Assembly: GCA_002104945.1 (NCBI GenBank)
Contig: MCFH01000094.1
Location: forward strand, 1 to 64,000
Source: Piromyces finnis
Taxonomy: Eukaryota > Neocallimastigomycota > Neocallimastigomycetes > Neocallimastigales > Neocallimastigaceae
DNA length: 64,000 nt
Direction of reading: 5' to 3'
In this document: piece by piece, positions 11,694-22,889 of the stretch
Position numbering within the stretch: the stretch's first letter is position 1
How the letters are laid out: the number at the start of each line of letters is the position of its first letter
Notes under the pieces: generated by a model
Told to the model about the DNA's origin: nothing
Databases searched by the model: none
The model's input: only the letters and a program-made list of their open reading frames with translations
Program-made: the position numbers and the translations under genes

Positions 11694-11968
11694 TGTTAGA
11701 AATATTGAAAAACAAAGAAATATTTCTTTTTGAATATATATAATGAATTTAAATTAAATTAAGATCGTTGTTAAAATATATTAAAGTATATTTTTACATC
11801 TCATTGTATTATTTTGACATGTATTATTAACAAGCCACAATTAGTATAAATATGATTGTAATTTTCCATTTTTGTAATACTTTGTAATTACCAAAATATA
11901 AAATATATTTTATTATTAAATAAAGTTTATTATTAAAAAACATATTATAAAACGTTTTGTAATTAATA
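11694..11968 (+). repeat. 3' LTR of the copia element
   Basis: Identical by eye to the 5' LTR. It is preceded by the polypurine tract AGGGGAA at 11687-11693 and followed by ATTAT at 11969-11973. Confidence 0.95.
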
Positions 11969-12125
11969 ATTATTATTATTATTTTTTTTTTTGGTATCAC
12001 AAGAACTTTAAATAGATATATTAAATATATTTAATTATATAAATCAATAGAATTTTTTTTTTTAAAGATTAATTAAAATAAAAAAAAAAAAAAAAAGAAA
12101 AAAATTTTTTAATAACTAAAAGAAA

Positions 12126-12460
12126 ATGAATAATCTAAGTATGACATCTATAAATAAGCAAAATTGTTATTAATATTTAAATAAAAAATGGTTTATTAAT
12201 AAGTTTATATAATAATTCAATAGATATATTTGATGCTTATTCATTGGCTTTACAAGAAGATAAAAATTCAATCTATAGTAAAATTGGAATTAATGGTATA
12301 TTAAAAAAAAAATACATTTCCGAAATTTCTACTTTTCATTTTTTATATAGAAATTAATAATTATTCTAAAAATAGAAATTAAAAATATAAACTATATATA
12401 TTTTATGATATAAATATTTAATGTATATTAAATAATAAATGGTAATTCATATAAATTTGT

Positions 12461-12509
<49 letters not shown>

Positions 12510-15149
12510 TCATACAATAGTGATCCTTCATGATAAAAAGTTCTCAAAAAACAGTATACAGTGGTGTAATTACTCCATTCCTAGTCATTTATATATTGCA
12601 ATCGATAAATTAAATAATGAAAACATAGTAAAAAACATAGGTATATCCTAACAATCAAATAAAGCATAAACCTTATATTCATGATAATAACACAATAATT
12701 TATATATATAATAATAGATATAAAAAAAGAACCTTCAATTCAAGTTAATAGAGATGTCGAACATATTGATTACAAACTTTATAACATTGGTGAAAGTAAT
12801 TATAAATCATAAATAATTTAATTTAAATTTTATTTAAAATTCAAATTTAAATATTTTATCAAATTTTATTATAAAACTATTAGAAATTTATGCAATATCA
12901 ATGAATTCAGATATAATAAGATCCTATTTTCCAGTAAATATTATTATATAATATATATAATATATTTTACTCTTATTCATTTAATTTTTATTATTATTAT
13001 TATATAATATATATAATATATTTTACTCTTATTCATTTAATTATTATTATTATTATTATTATCATATTTCAATGTAATAGGGCCAATTATTCTTACAACT
13101 TTCTGAAAATGGTAAAGAAATTATTTACAATTATATTAATATTGTGCCTAATTCTTATAGAAATGGTGATATCATTAATATAAATCAAAGTTTCGAAATG
13201 GAATTGGATCAAAAAATGAATAATGAACTGTCTAAAAAATATGGATTTTCTGTTGACCCAAGTATATTATTAAAGCAATATGAACATCATCCTAACCCAG
13301 AAATTGCTTTTATTGGAAAGGAATTATATCATTACATTAAAGACTCAATTCAATATCGTATACGTTTTTCTTTAGATTCATTAGTTAAACTTCAATTATT
13401 CGAAGTAAATACCCAAGATATCTATAAATTTAAGAATGAAAATTTACTAGATAATTTTAATTCCACTTCATCTTACTGTCAAAGTAATAATAATAATAAT
13501 AATTTAGATAATATTTATGGGTCATCAAACATGCCTAATAGAAAAAATAAACGTTGCTATGATGATATGAATGAAGATATTAATTCAATTCATAATGATA
13601 TCTTAAAACTCATGAATCAATTTCAAGATCAAGAGAATGAAGAGATAGATGAAAATGAAACAAAAAATATGTATGATATAAATTATTTATCAAAAAAAAC
13701 TAGATCACGAAATACAACCTATGTTTTGGTATTTGAATGGAAATACCCACCAGAAACCTTTCAAAAAATTCCATTATGGAATAATCGTTTAAAACGTAAA
13801 GCCTATCTGTGCCATGATTGGACAAAAAATGAGTCAGCTACTCATTCTAGTAGACATTTTATTTTTGGTACAAAGGCGTGCTTAACATCAATGTATTACT
13901 CCATTTTAAAAAAAGTACAACGTCTTGCAAAGGTAATTAAAACAAATAATTTAATATTTGAACCCAATATTATCAAGCATCGTATATTTCCTAAACCATT
14001 TTTAAAAGAAAGACATTTTTCCTCCTCACCAACGCCTATATTTGATAAAAATGAACTAAAAACCAAAACCATTCAGAATTTGCGTCAAATTGTGTTTAAA
14101 TATGATCTTTATGATGAAATTGATATGGATTTAGGAAGTGATAGTATTATTCGTGATCTTCTTTTATTTGATGTAAAAAATCATGACCAAAAAGATTTTG
14201 ATTTGGACGTATATCATGAAATTGCAACTTCTATATATTCAGAACAATCTCATATTCCCGACAAAAATTCCTATTATTGCTATTTCAATAATATGAATGA
14301 TCAAGCCATTCAATCCATGTTTATCATCCCAGATCCTACTTTTAAGGTACTTCAAAACTATGGGTTTAATTTTGAACAACAAATGCCATATGGTTTATTC
14401 AAGATTAAATTAGAAAAATATCCACCTTGTTTCCAAAATTTCCTTTGGAATCACATTAAACAACCAGAAATATTAATAAATTATTTCAATGAAATGGTTC
14501 CGGTAGAGGTTCAATGGAACTATCAAATTCCAGATTTTTTAATTTCCATAGTGAAAGAAGGTGATAAAATTTACTCTACTCTAAATGTTTCAACATTTAC
14601 TCAACACAATACTAATCCTGATATTTATTGGTGTTTTTGTCAACGTCGAATGCTTACTACAGATTATTATCATCATTGTCAAAAGTAATTATTCTTTTTT
14701 TTTTTTTAATATATATATGTATATTATATTATTGTATTTTTATAGTTTTATTTATTAAGTTTTATTTATTTTTTTTTTCATTGAGTACTTATAACTCTTT
14801 TTTAATATATATATTTTTTATGACTTACAATAAATAGGTGTGGTATATGTTATGGTAAGGCAATATATACATACTTTTTCATAGAATTGATTTTTATTTT
14901 TAATAAACTAAAATTATTCAAATTATCTATATTTATATTTAAATTATTATCATTATTATTAACAAAATAGATATTAATTATTGGCACTGCGATGGATGGT
15001 AAGAATTCTATTAAATAATGTTATTACAAAAATTAATAAGTACTAACATTATATTTAATGATTAATAAATTAATAGCCAAAAGTGTTCTATAGGTCAAAA
15101 TGTTGGTATATGTAATTTTTGTGGAAAAGCACGTGGTTTTAATCATTAA
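12126..15149 (+). CDS. unknown protein with C-terminal Cys-pair zinc-binding tail, nine exons
   Basis: Exons 12126-12165, 12224-12295, 12521-12640, 12718-12795, 12884-12933, 13081-14684, 14838-14854, 14971-14998 and 15077-15149 sum to 2082 nt: 693 codons plus stop, in frame at every junction. The first five exons are too short to be found as simple ORFs. The body has no recognised domain; it has an Asn/acidic low-complexity part in exon 6 and a basic segment KKTRSRNTTYVLVFEWKYPP. The C-terminus carries CFC, HHCQKCGICYG, WHCDGCQKC and CNFCGK. This is a run of CxxC pairs broadly like CHY/CTCHY or RING-type zinc clusters, but I cannot assign a named family. The last three exons, of 17, 28 and 73 nt, each carry one or more Cys pairs. 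A nuclear or ubiquitin-related role is only a guess. Confidence 0.75.
12942..13042 (+). repeat. tandem duplication inside an intron of the zinc-tail gene
   Basis: A unit of about 45 bp containing TATTTTACTCTTATTCATTT occurs twice in direct order with an ATT-rich spacer, inside the intron between exons 5 and 6. It alters intron length only. Confidence 0.8.
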
Positions 15150-15588
15150 TTTTCTTTTCCTTTTTTTTTTTAAAGGAAAAGGTAGATAAGTTGAAAATAG
15201 ATTTTTTTAATGTATTTCATAATAGATTTAATAATATGTAGTTTTTATTTATTTATTTATTTTTATAAATCATTTTAATTATTTATTATAATAAAATAAA
15301 AATATAAACCTTCAAACATACAAAAATATAATTAAATAAATATAGATAGGATTGTTTTAATTTTTATTTTATTTTATTTTATTTATAATATATATACTAA
15401 AAAAAAACAACAATTAAAAATAAGATATCATAAAATAAATACTTTAAAATTATATTTTTGTTTGTTTGATTTTTATTTCTCTCTAAATGATTACCGTTAA
15501 ATAATATGATTGCAATAAAAGTATTTATTATTATTTTTTTATTCTATTAAATTATATTTATATAAATGATTATGTTGTGTTGTTACGC
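15150..15588. other. intergenic region between convergent genes
   Basis: 3' flanks of the zinc-tail gene (plus) and IMP3 (minus). It has AT-rich runs and nothing coding that I can support. Confidence 0.6.
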
Positions 15589-17378
15589 TTAAAGTAAATC
15601 AAAGTCATCCAACTAAAATAATATGTTAAGATGAGAGATTAGTATAAATGAAAGAAAAAAAAATATTATAAAGGAATAATATAAAATAAAAAAAACATAT
15701 ATTATTATTATTTCTTTTTTTTATTATTTAATAAAATACTTATATATATATGATTTTATTACCTTATCATTATATTTGAGAATCTTTCTCTTAATTTTAG
15801 AAGTATCAACCCAGGTAACAAAGTCTTCAAAGTTACGAGTGACAAGATAAGCAGGATCAGTAACAACTTCTGGACCAACACGAACATCTATTTTTTTTTT
15901 TTTTTTAAATTTATGTATAATATTAATTAAAATGTAAATTTATATTATTTAACAAATATTTATACTATAAACTTACGTCCTTGTTCAATAAAGGTAACAG
16001 CTTCTCTTACAGTTTCGGCCATTTTTAAACGAGCAACCATAACAATAGCTAATCTTCTTCTGTTTAGATTATAATGCATTAATACCAAAATAAAATAATA
16101 ATAATAAAAAAATTATATATAAATACAATAGAAAATTTAATAAAATTATTCTTTATTATATAACTACCAACTACTAGTATTTAAGATATAAATTTTCTTT
16201 AAATTAATATACTGACCTACAAAAAGCGGATACAGTAACCTTATTAGCTTGACTAAGAGTACGTTTAGTTCCAATTATACCCATATTATAAAGCTTATCT
16301 AATAATGATTCTGACATTTGATTTCTATATGGATCACGGGGATCAAGTAAAGACAATTTATTACAAAGTTTTCTAATTTGGCCACAGATTTTATTGTACC
16401 TATAAAAAATAGTAAATTTTCATTAACATATTATCAACAACAGGAAAATATTATATATTGAAAAAAAATAAATAAATTATAATTGATTTTAATTATTTAT
16501 TTTCATATTTTTTAATTTCGCAAAAATGTACATATCAATATTTATTATTATTATTATTATTATTCAAATTGATAATGTATTTTAAATGAGAATTGTAGTT
16601 GTTTAAATACATTTCATATATATTATTCATTGTTAAATTAATTTGAGATTAAATTGAATATATTTTATAAATTTCATTATTGAGTTTAATTTTTTTTCAA
16701 TATTATCAGCAAAAATATTTTAATTAAATCATTTTAAAATAATTAAAATTTCGGATTTATTTTTTTATTTTCTTAAGAATAAATATTTTGTCAATATATT
16801 CAAACTTTTTTTTTTTTTTTTTTTTTTATTTCTTATTTTTAAATAATAGAAATTGAAATATCATTTGACCTTTGTTTATATATATAATACAATATAATTA
16901 GGTATATTATAATAATTTTAAGCAAACATTTGATAAAATCTCAATTAAACATATTTAATAATGATGGGAAAAGATATTAATAAAACTTTTCATAAATGCT
17001 TTTAATATATCAGTAAATTATATATATTTAATATATAATATTAATAATTATTATATTTTTATTTAATTTATCTTAATTATTCCCTATTTAAATTTAACTA
17101 ATATGCTAATATGAAATGAACATTAATTTTCTTGATAATATTTATTTATATATATTTTTTAAAAAAAATAGTTGTGTTGAGAAACATATATGAAAATTTA
17201 TAATTGAAAATCTTTTAAAATAAAAAAGAAATAAGTGTTACTTTATATAATCATCTCTCTTTTGAATGTGATATCTTCTCATAACCTTAATTTCTTGAAG
17301 GTTATTATCAGATTTCCAGTCGATGAAATCGACTTTCTTTAAAAGTTTCTTTTCATGAAATTTCAAATTTCTAACCAT
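15589..17378 (-). CDS. IMP3: U3 snoRNP protein IMP3
   Basis: Five exons (17242-17378, 16217-16399, 15977-16059, 15763-15887, 15589-15612) total 552 nt, 183 residues; human IMP3 has 184. The start [20 protein letters not shown] and the tail [12 protein letters not shown] followed by LDDFDLL align with IMP3 from end to end. In between are the S4-like RNA-binding part ([20 protein letters not shown]) and [23 protein letters not shown]3 with IMP4 and MPP10 joins U3 snoRNA to pre-18S rRNA in the nucleolus for small-subunit processing. Intron phases agree at all four junctions, and the last exon is only 24 nt. The gene is head to head with the DJ-1 gene, starts 823 bp apart. Confidence 0.97.
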
Positions 17379-18201
17379 TTTTAAATGACTTTTATTTAAT
17401 TATTCATACAAAGAAAAAAAAAAAAATTTTTTTTTAGTTATTTTTTAACATTAAAATTTAAGTGAAAAAAATTAAAATTCTACTAATCAAATTTTTGATT
17501 AATATATGAAGTAATAAAAAATAATATATAAATAAATTTATTATATATGAAACCACTTTTAAAAAATAATTATTTTAAGATAAAAAGAAAACAATTTGGA
17601 ATAAAAATTTGATTATATAGAAATATAAAAAGAATTGGATATTTTTATAAACATTTATAATTTATTACTACAATTGTTATACGGAAGCTTTATATTATAT
17701 AAATAAAAAAAAAAAATTTCTTATTTATTTATACTTTAGGTAAATAAGAATATATTTTTTTACATTAATAATTTTAAAGTAATGTTACACGAAATGAAAA
17801 TAAAATTTCACTTTAAAATTTTTTAATTATAACAAAAGAAGTATAGTATAATAATTAATTTGATTATAGTTGTTTTTTTCTATATAATATTAATATTATC
17901 TATATGATTTACTATATTTAGTTACTATCTTATTCTTTTATACTATATTAGTATTGTATTTAATAATTAATTTAATTACATTCCATAAAGTATAATAGTT
18001 TTCATAATTAGATGAACGAGCTTTTAAATGATACTTTTTTTTTTTAATAATTTTTAATTTTTATCAACTTATAATTTAAAAAAATTTAATATATTCATAA
18101 AATTTTGATAATCCATATAAATAAAAAATTAATTTATTACTTTTTTTTTTTTTTGTTAATAAAAAAGTTTTTAATTATATAAAAAATAAGAATCTACAAA
18201 A
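17379..18201. promoter_or_regulatory. bidirectional intergenic region, IMP3 (-) / DJ-1 (+)
   Basis: An 823-bp gap between two divergent start codons must hold both promoters. A/T homopolymers lie on both sides (17411-17437 and 18139-18154). No defined factor site can be named from sequence alone. Confidence 0.45.
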
Positions 18202-18329
18202 ATGGCTAAATCTGTCCTTTTTCTTTTAAGTGAAGGTTCCGAAGAAATGGAAGTAAGGACTTATTGCATAAAGAATGAAAACTATTAATAAAATATAATA
18301 TTACATAAAAAATAAAATTAATTAAATTT

Positions 18330-18362
<33 letters not shown>

Positions 18363-19637
18363 CAGAGCACTATCACTATTGATGTTTTACGTAGAGCTGG
18401 CGTAAGTAAAAATCATTAATAATAATAAGAAGAATAAGAAACTATTATTATTTTATCAAATGTATTGATGCATAAATATTAATAGTAGTGGTAAAAAAAG
18501 AAAAAAAAAGAAATTCGTTTAATGTTGTTTCTATAACATTTTAAAATCAATAGATTTACAAAATGAACTATTTATCAATCTTTTTTTATTATAGTTTTAA
18601 TTTCTATAAAAAAATAAAATTATTAATTGATAATTAATATATATAATCTAAAAATAAAAAAAAAAAGTTAAATGTTACTGTTGCAGGTCTTCAAGGGGCA
18701 CAACCACTTCTTTGTAGTAGAAATGTTGTCATTAAGCCAGATGTTGCACTTGAAGACATTAAGGACAAGGTAATAATACAAATTGATAAATAATAATGAT
18801 AATAATTAAAAATACTAATTTAAATATTTTTTATTATTATTATTTTTTATATTATCTATTAAATAGCTTGCATTTGATGCTATTGTTCTTCCAGGCGGTA
18901 ATGATGGTGCTCACAACTTTGCTACCGTAATTTTTTTCTCTCTTTTTTTTTCTTTTTTAAAAAAAACTTTATATATAAATATAAATATAATTCAAAATTA
19001 ATCAATTTTGAATGTATAATTTTTATTATTATTTTTTTATTATTATCGAAATTTTTAGTCACCACTTGTTCAACAATTACTTAAAGATTATTATAATGAA
19101 AAAAAGTTAGTTGCAGCCATCTGTGCAGGTAATTATCTTAAAATTAAATTCAATTTATTTTCATAATAATAATGAATATCTTCCTAATTTCTAAATTACT
19201 ATTGTTATTATTATTTACTAAATAATATTAAAAAATATTAAATAATATTAATAAAATAAAATAAAAATTAAAGCTCCAACTGCTATTATTGCTGCTGGTA
19301 TTCACAAGAACGGAAAAATTACTTCTTATCCAACTCTTGAAGAAAAATTCACTGATTATCAATACCAACAAGATCGTGTTGTTGTTGACGGTAACGTCCT
19401 TACTAGGTATGCCTCGAATTCTCTATATTTATACTAGCTATAATTAATAAATTGCATTTTTTTAAAATTAACGAACAAAAAAATTTTTTTTTTTCTTAAT
19501 ATTAACTTAATAGTCGCGGTCCAGGTACTACTTTTGAATTTGCTCTTTCCATTGTTAAATATTTAGTTGATATTGAAACTACTAAAAAGGTTGCTGGTGG
19601 TATGGTTCTTACCAACGATATTTTAGCTACCTTATAA
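18202..19637 (+). CDS. PARK7: DJ-1/PARK7-family protein (DJ-1/PfpI fold)
   Basis: Seven exons (18202-18252, 18366-18401, 18668-18769, 18867-18926, 19059-19128, 19274-19406, 19514-19637) give 576 nt, 191 residues; human DJ-1 has 189. Diagnostic blocks in order: LLSEGSEEME with the conserved Glu17, STITIDVLRRAG, VTVAGLQGAQPLLCSRNVV, AIVLPGGNDGAHNF, the nucleophile elbow AAICAG with Cys105, and SRGPGTTFEFALSIV. The family covers oxidative-stress sensing and glyoxal-related hydrolase or deglycase activities in cytosol and mitochondria; which applies here is not known. At the position of human His126 this protein has Tyr (TSYP instead of THPL). There is no organelle-targeting extension. Confidence 0.96.
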
Positions 19638-21015
19638 AATATATCGAAAATTTAAGAAAATATAAACTTAATAATAAGGTGAAATTTTACTTAAAATATG
19701 TAAAAATAAAATGAAAAGAACATCAACAACAATACTATAAATTATTCAAACTATTATTAATAATGAAATTTTCGAAAAGTTTTTTAAATGATAAATAAAT
19801 AAATATAAAAATTAACAAGAATTAAAAAAAAAAAATAATAACAATTCAAGTATTTTTTCCATTAAAGTATCTTTAATGAATTCTAGTTTTGCGAAAGGGA
19901 ATATATTTCTTTCTATAATTCCATAATTACAGAATTTAGCACATGAAATAAAATAAAAATAAAATAAAAGAAAAAAAAATTATATAAGTAGCGAATGTTT
20001 TAAAACTTATTATTTAATTGAAATTATTGATGTATGAAATTTAAAAAAATTATAATTAAACACAAATGTATTAAAAAATGAATATGTGTTCTAGTAATTT
20101 TAGAAGGCCACTATTATATTATTTTAATTAAAACTATAATGCATGTGTATTTTAAAATAAATTTAATTAAACACAAATAAATAAAAAATGAGTACAATAT
20201 ATTCTAGTACTTGTAATTAGAATAAGAAAGTCATTATTATACTTGAGTGTGATAATTGTATATGATCTATAATGGAATTCAGCCTCAAAGATTATAATTT
20301 TGTCATTAGTACAAAATTATGATCATAAAAGAATTATTTAAATTTTAAGGAGTTAGAATTATCATTTTCATTATTACTATAAATACTATTATCTCTATCC
20401 TAATTATTACTATTATCACTATCATTAATAATATTACTAATGTTATTACAATTATCATTATTCCTAATGTTGTTATTATCATCGATATTTTTATAATAAA
20501 TTAGAAATATTGTCACTATTATTAATAGAATTATTTGAATGACTTTTGTCAATTGAATAACTGGACTAAACAATTGCATTTTTGATTACAGATATTATAT
20601 TAATTTGCTTTATTTCTATTAAAAACAAATAACAAAATAAACCGCAATCTAAATGCTAAATGAAATAGCCTCTAATTTTTTATTCAATAAAACAAAAGTT
20701 TTTATTACACCTATTTTATATATATATATCAATTTTAATAAATATATAAAATTTCTATTTTTGATTTTAAATTAAGAAAGCGTTTTATTTATATAAAATT
20801 GAAATAATAAAAAATTTTTTTTTAATTTTTTTAATTTCTTTAACTTTTTTTTCTGTTTGTTTGTTTATTTTACAATTTTTTTTTTTTTTTATTATTATTA
20901 TAATTATTATTGTTATTATTATTAATTTTTTTTATATTCATTCATTATATTTATTTTTTTTAAATGATTATCAAAATCTATTTGGATGTTACTTATATTT
21001 TCATATACTAAAATC

Positions 21016-21047
<32 letters not shown>

Positions 21048-21290
21048 CATTTTTCTAAATTAAGTGAAAAAATATGAAATATATATAATTATATAATTCA
21101 TATTGATTTGTCTTATATAAATATTTTATCGAAAATTATTATTTTATAGATTATAATTTATGTTAAATATACTTTATTAGTAGAATAACGGTTATATTTC
21201 ATTATTATTATTTGTTGGTTTTCTTATTGAGATTACTTTATTTTAAATAAAAAATGATGTATTATATTCAAAATAAAATTATTATTTTAT
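19638..21290. other. intergenic region between convergent genes, with a diverged duplication
   Basis: AT-rich. Segments near 20050-20130 and 20160-20250 resemble each other (both have TTAATTAAACACAAAT, then AAAAAATGA and TTCTAGTA), so an old tandem duplication of about 110 bp is likely. 20370-20500 is a decayed ATT repeat. No supported gene. Confidence 0.5.
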
Positions 21291-22889
21291 TTAAAACCAA
21301 GTAACAAAATCGCATTGCTTTTCAGTAGCTTCATTTAATTCTCTACGCCATTGAACTTCTGGAGCATCACGTTTGTTATTGGCAATTTGTTGACGTTCAA
21401 TTCTTTCAATATCATCGTGAGTTAATGGCTTTTCAGAACCAGCAGTAGCAGCAAAGGCCTTAGAACGGTTTAAACGAGATTGGAGATAGGTAAATAATTC
21501 TTCTGGTGGATCATTTAACTTTCTAGAAGCAACAAAGATTTCATAAGTATCTGGTAATGGCTTTTCAGTGAATTTTCTTGCCTTGGCAACCTTTAATTCA
21601 ACATCACCAATCCAGTTATGAATAGTTGGGTTCTTTTGATCACCTTCAGATGAAATGATAATCTTACCATTCTTTTCAGTAATATTTGTGTAAACTTCAT
21701 CTGGCTTAGATGGATCATTGTTCTTGATCTTGTAAATGTATTGATTGTCCTTTTCTAACCAGTAACGAAGAGCTTCTAATTTCTTTTCTCCTAAGAAGAC
21801 ATCACCAAAGATAAATGGACGAGCTTTATAATTGTTGTTATCCTTTGTGTGATGAACATCAATAGCACTACCAACAGAAGCAGCCCATAAAGCCATTTCA
21901 ACCATGTAGAACATTTGAGCAGTGGTACTAATAGTTGGTTTGCAAGAATATGGAATCTTTGGGAATTGAGTACCCTTTGGAAGGTTAGAACGGTCAAAAC
22001 TATCTAAGAACATACGACGTAAGTAAGTTAAACTAATGAAGTTTGGAGTAATTCTAGCTAAATCACTGAAGGAACGATCGTAATCAGTAACTAAATAGAA
22101 AGCAGTCCAATGTTCAATAGCACATTTGTCCCATGGTTCCTTCATAATCTTAGTACCTAAAACTTCAACACTATTTTCATCAGTGTATGGAGTTTTGGTT
22201 TCTGGATATTTGTCACCACTCATTTGAACTTCAACAGATTCAGATAAAGAGTAAAGAACATCAACCATTAATGTGTGAATTTGATTGTACCAAAGCTTTT
22301 CAATTTCTTCTAAGGAAAGATCCTTTCCAATGAATTGTTCAACACTAGTACAACCTTCACTTTTCTTTAACATGTCTGGTTGAGTTAATAAATATCTACG
22401 GAATAAAATTTCACCATAAATTCCTTGGTCAAAGGTAATAATGTTCTTAATATCATCAATAAGAGTCTTCTTCTTGTCAATAACAATAGGATCAAGAGAA
22501 GCAACGTTCTTCTTGGCGGCAAGCTTCTTACGGCATCTTTCTTCTAATTCTTCATATTGCTTAATTTCATCAATTGAACTTTGAATAGTCTTAGCGTATT
22601 TATGATCTCTTTCAGTTTTACCAGTGTGTTCTTGGCGGTTCCAGAAGTATTCGATTCTCTTTCTAGTATCAATACAAGTAGTAATAAGTTCTAAAGTCTT
22701 TTCAATATCTGGGATTTCACGACTTCTCTTAATCTTAGCAGAAAGAGTATCAATAGTTTCTTCTGGAATTAATGTTTGTAAGTTGTTAATGAAAACATTT
22801 CCACCATGACTAATATCAAGTCCATTTAATTTTCCATCAAGACTCTTAGTAATATTATCAACAAAATCGTATTCACTACTTTGGAACAT
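21291..22889 (-). CDS. conserved-looking hypothetical protein, 532 aa, strong codon bias
   Basis: A single ORF of 532 codons, MFQSSEYDFVDN to EKQCDFVTWF, with no signal peptide or transmembrane helix. Residues about 70-150 are charged and helical (possible coiled coil, EQYEELEERCRKKLAAKK-like composition). The remainder looks globular and mixed alpha/beta, with many aromatic residues. I do not recognise the family. Codons are much richer in C-ending forms (TTC, AAG, GGT, ACC, ATC) than in neighbours, as expected for a highly expressed gene. On the coding strand TTATAG ends 2 nt before the ATG, so a 5'UTR intron or a tiny upstream coding exon is possible; TRAPPC1 nearby has such an exon. Cytosolic location is inferred from the lack of targeting signals. 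Confidence 0.8.
   Translation of the reverse strand: MFQSSEYDFVDNITKSLDGKLNGLDISHGGNVFINNLQTLIPEETIDTLSAKIKRSREIPDIEKTLELITTCIDTRKRIEYFWNRQEHTGKTERDHKYAKTIQSSIDEIKQYEELEERCRKKLAAKKNVASLDPIVIDKKKTLIDDIKNIITFDQGIYGEILFRRYLLTQPDMLKKSEGCTSVEQFIGKDLSLEEIEKLWYNQIHTLMVDVLYSLSESVEVQMSGDKYPETKTPYTDENSVEVLGTKIMKEPWDKCAIEHWTAFYLVTDYDRSFSDLARITPNFISLTYLRRMFLDSFDRSNLPKGTQFPKIPYSCKPTISTTAQMFYMVEMALWAASVGSAIDVHHTKDNNNYKARPFIFGDVFLGEKKLEALRYWLEKDNQYIYKIKNNDPSKPDEVYTNITEKNGKIIISSEGDQKNPTIHNWIGDVELKVAKARKFTEKPLPDTYEIFVASRKLNDPPEELFTYLQSRLNRSKAFAATAGSEKPLTHDDIERIERQQIANNKRDAPEVQWRRELNEATEKQCDFVTWF

Larger units (their letters stand above)
6770..11973 (+). mobile_element. complete Ty1/copia LTR retrotransposon
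   Basis: Two 275-bp direct repeats (6775-7049 and 11694-11968) bound one intact gag-pol ORF. By eye the two LTRs are identical along their whole length, so insertion is recent. They are flanked by ATTAT at 6770-6774 and 11969-11973, a plausible 5-bp target-site duplication, though the target is itself an ATT-rich repeat. A purine tract AGGGGAA (11687-11693) precedes the 3' LTR. The domain order protease, integrase, reverse transcriptase, RNase H defines Pseudoviridae/copia. Confidence 0.97.

Noticed and set aside
12439-12651. 70-codon plus-strand ORF
   Set aside because: Its first half is the T-tract of an intron; only 12521-12640 is real, as exon 3 of the zinc-tail gene.
20345-20530. Possible Asn-rich exon on minus
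   Set aside because: It has a stop in the best frame and is a decayed ATT repeat.
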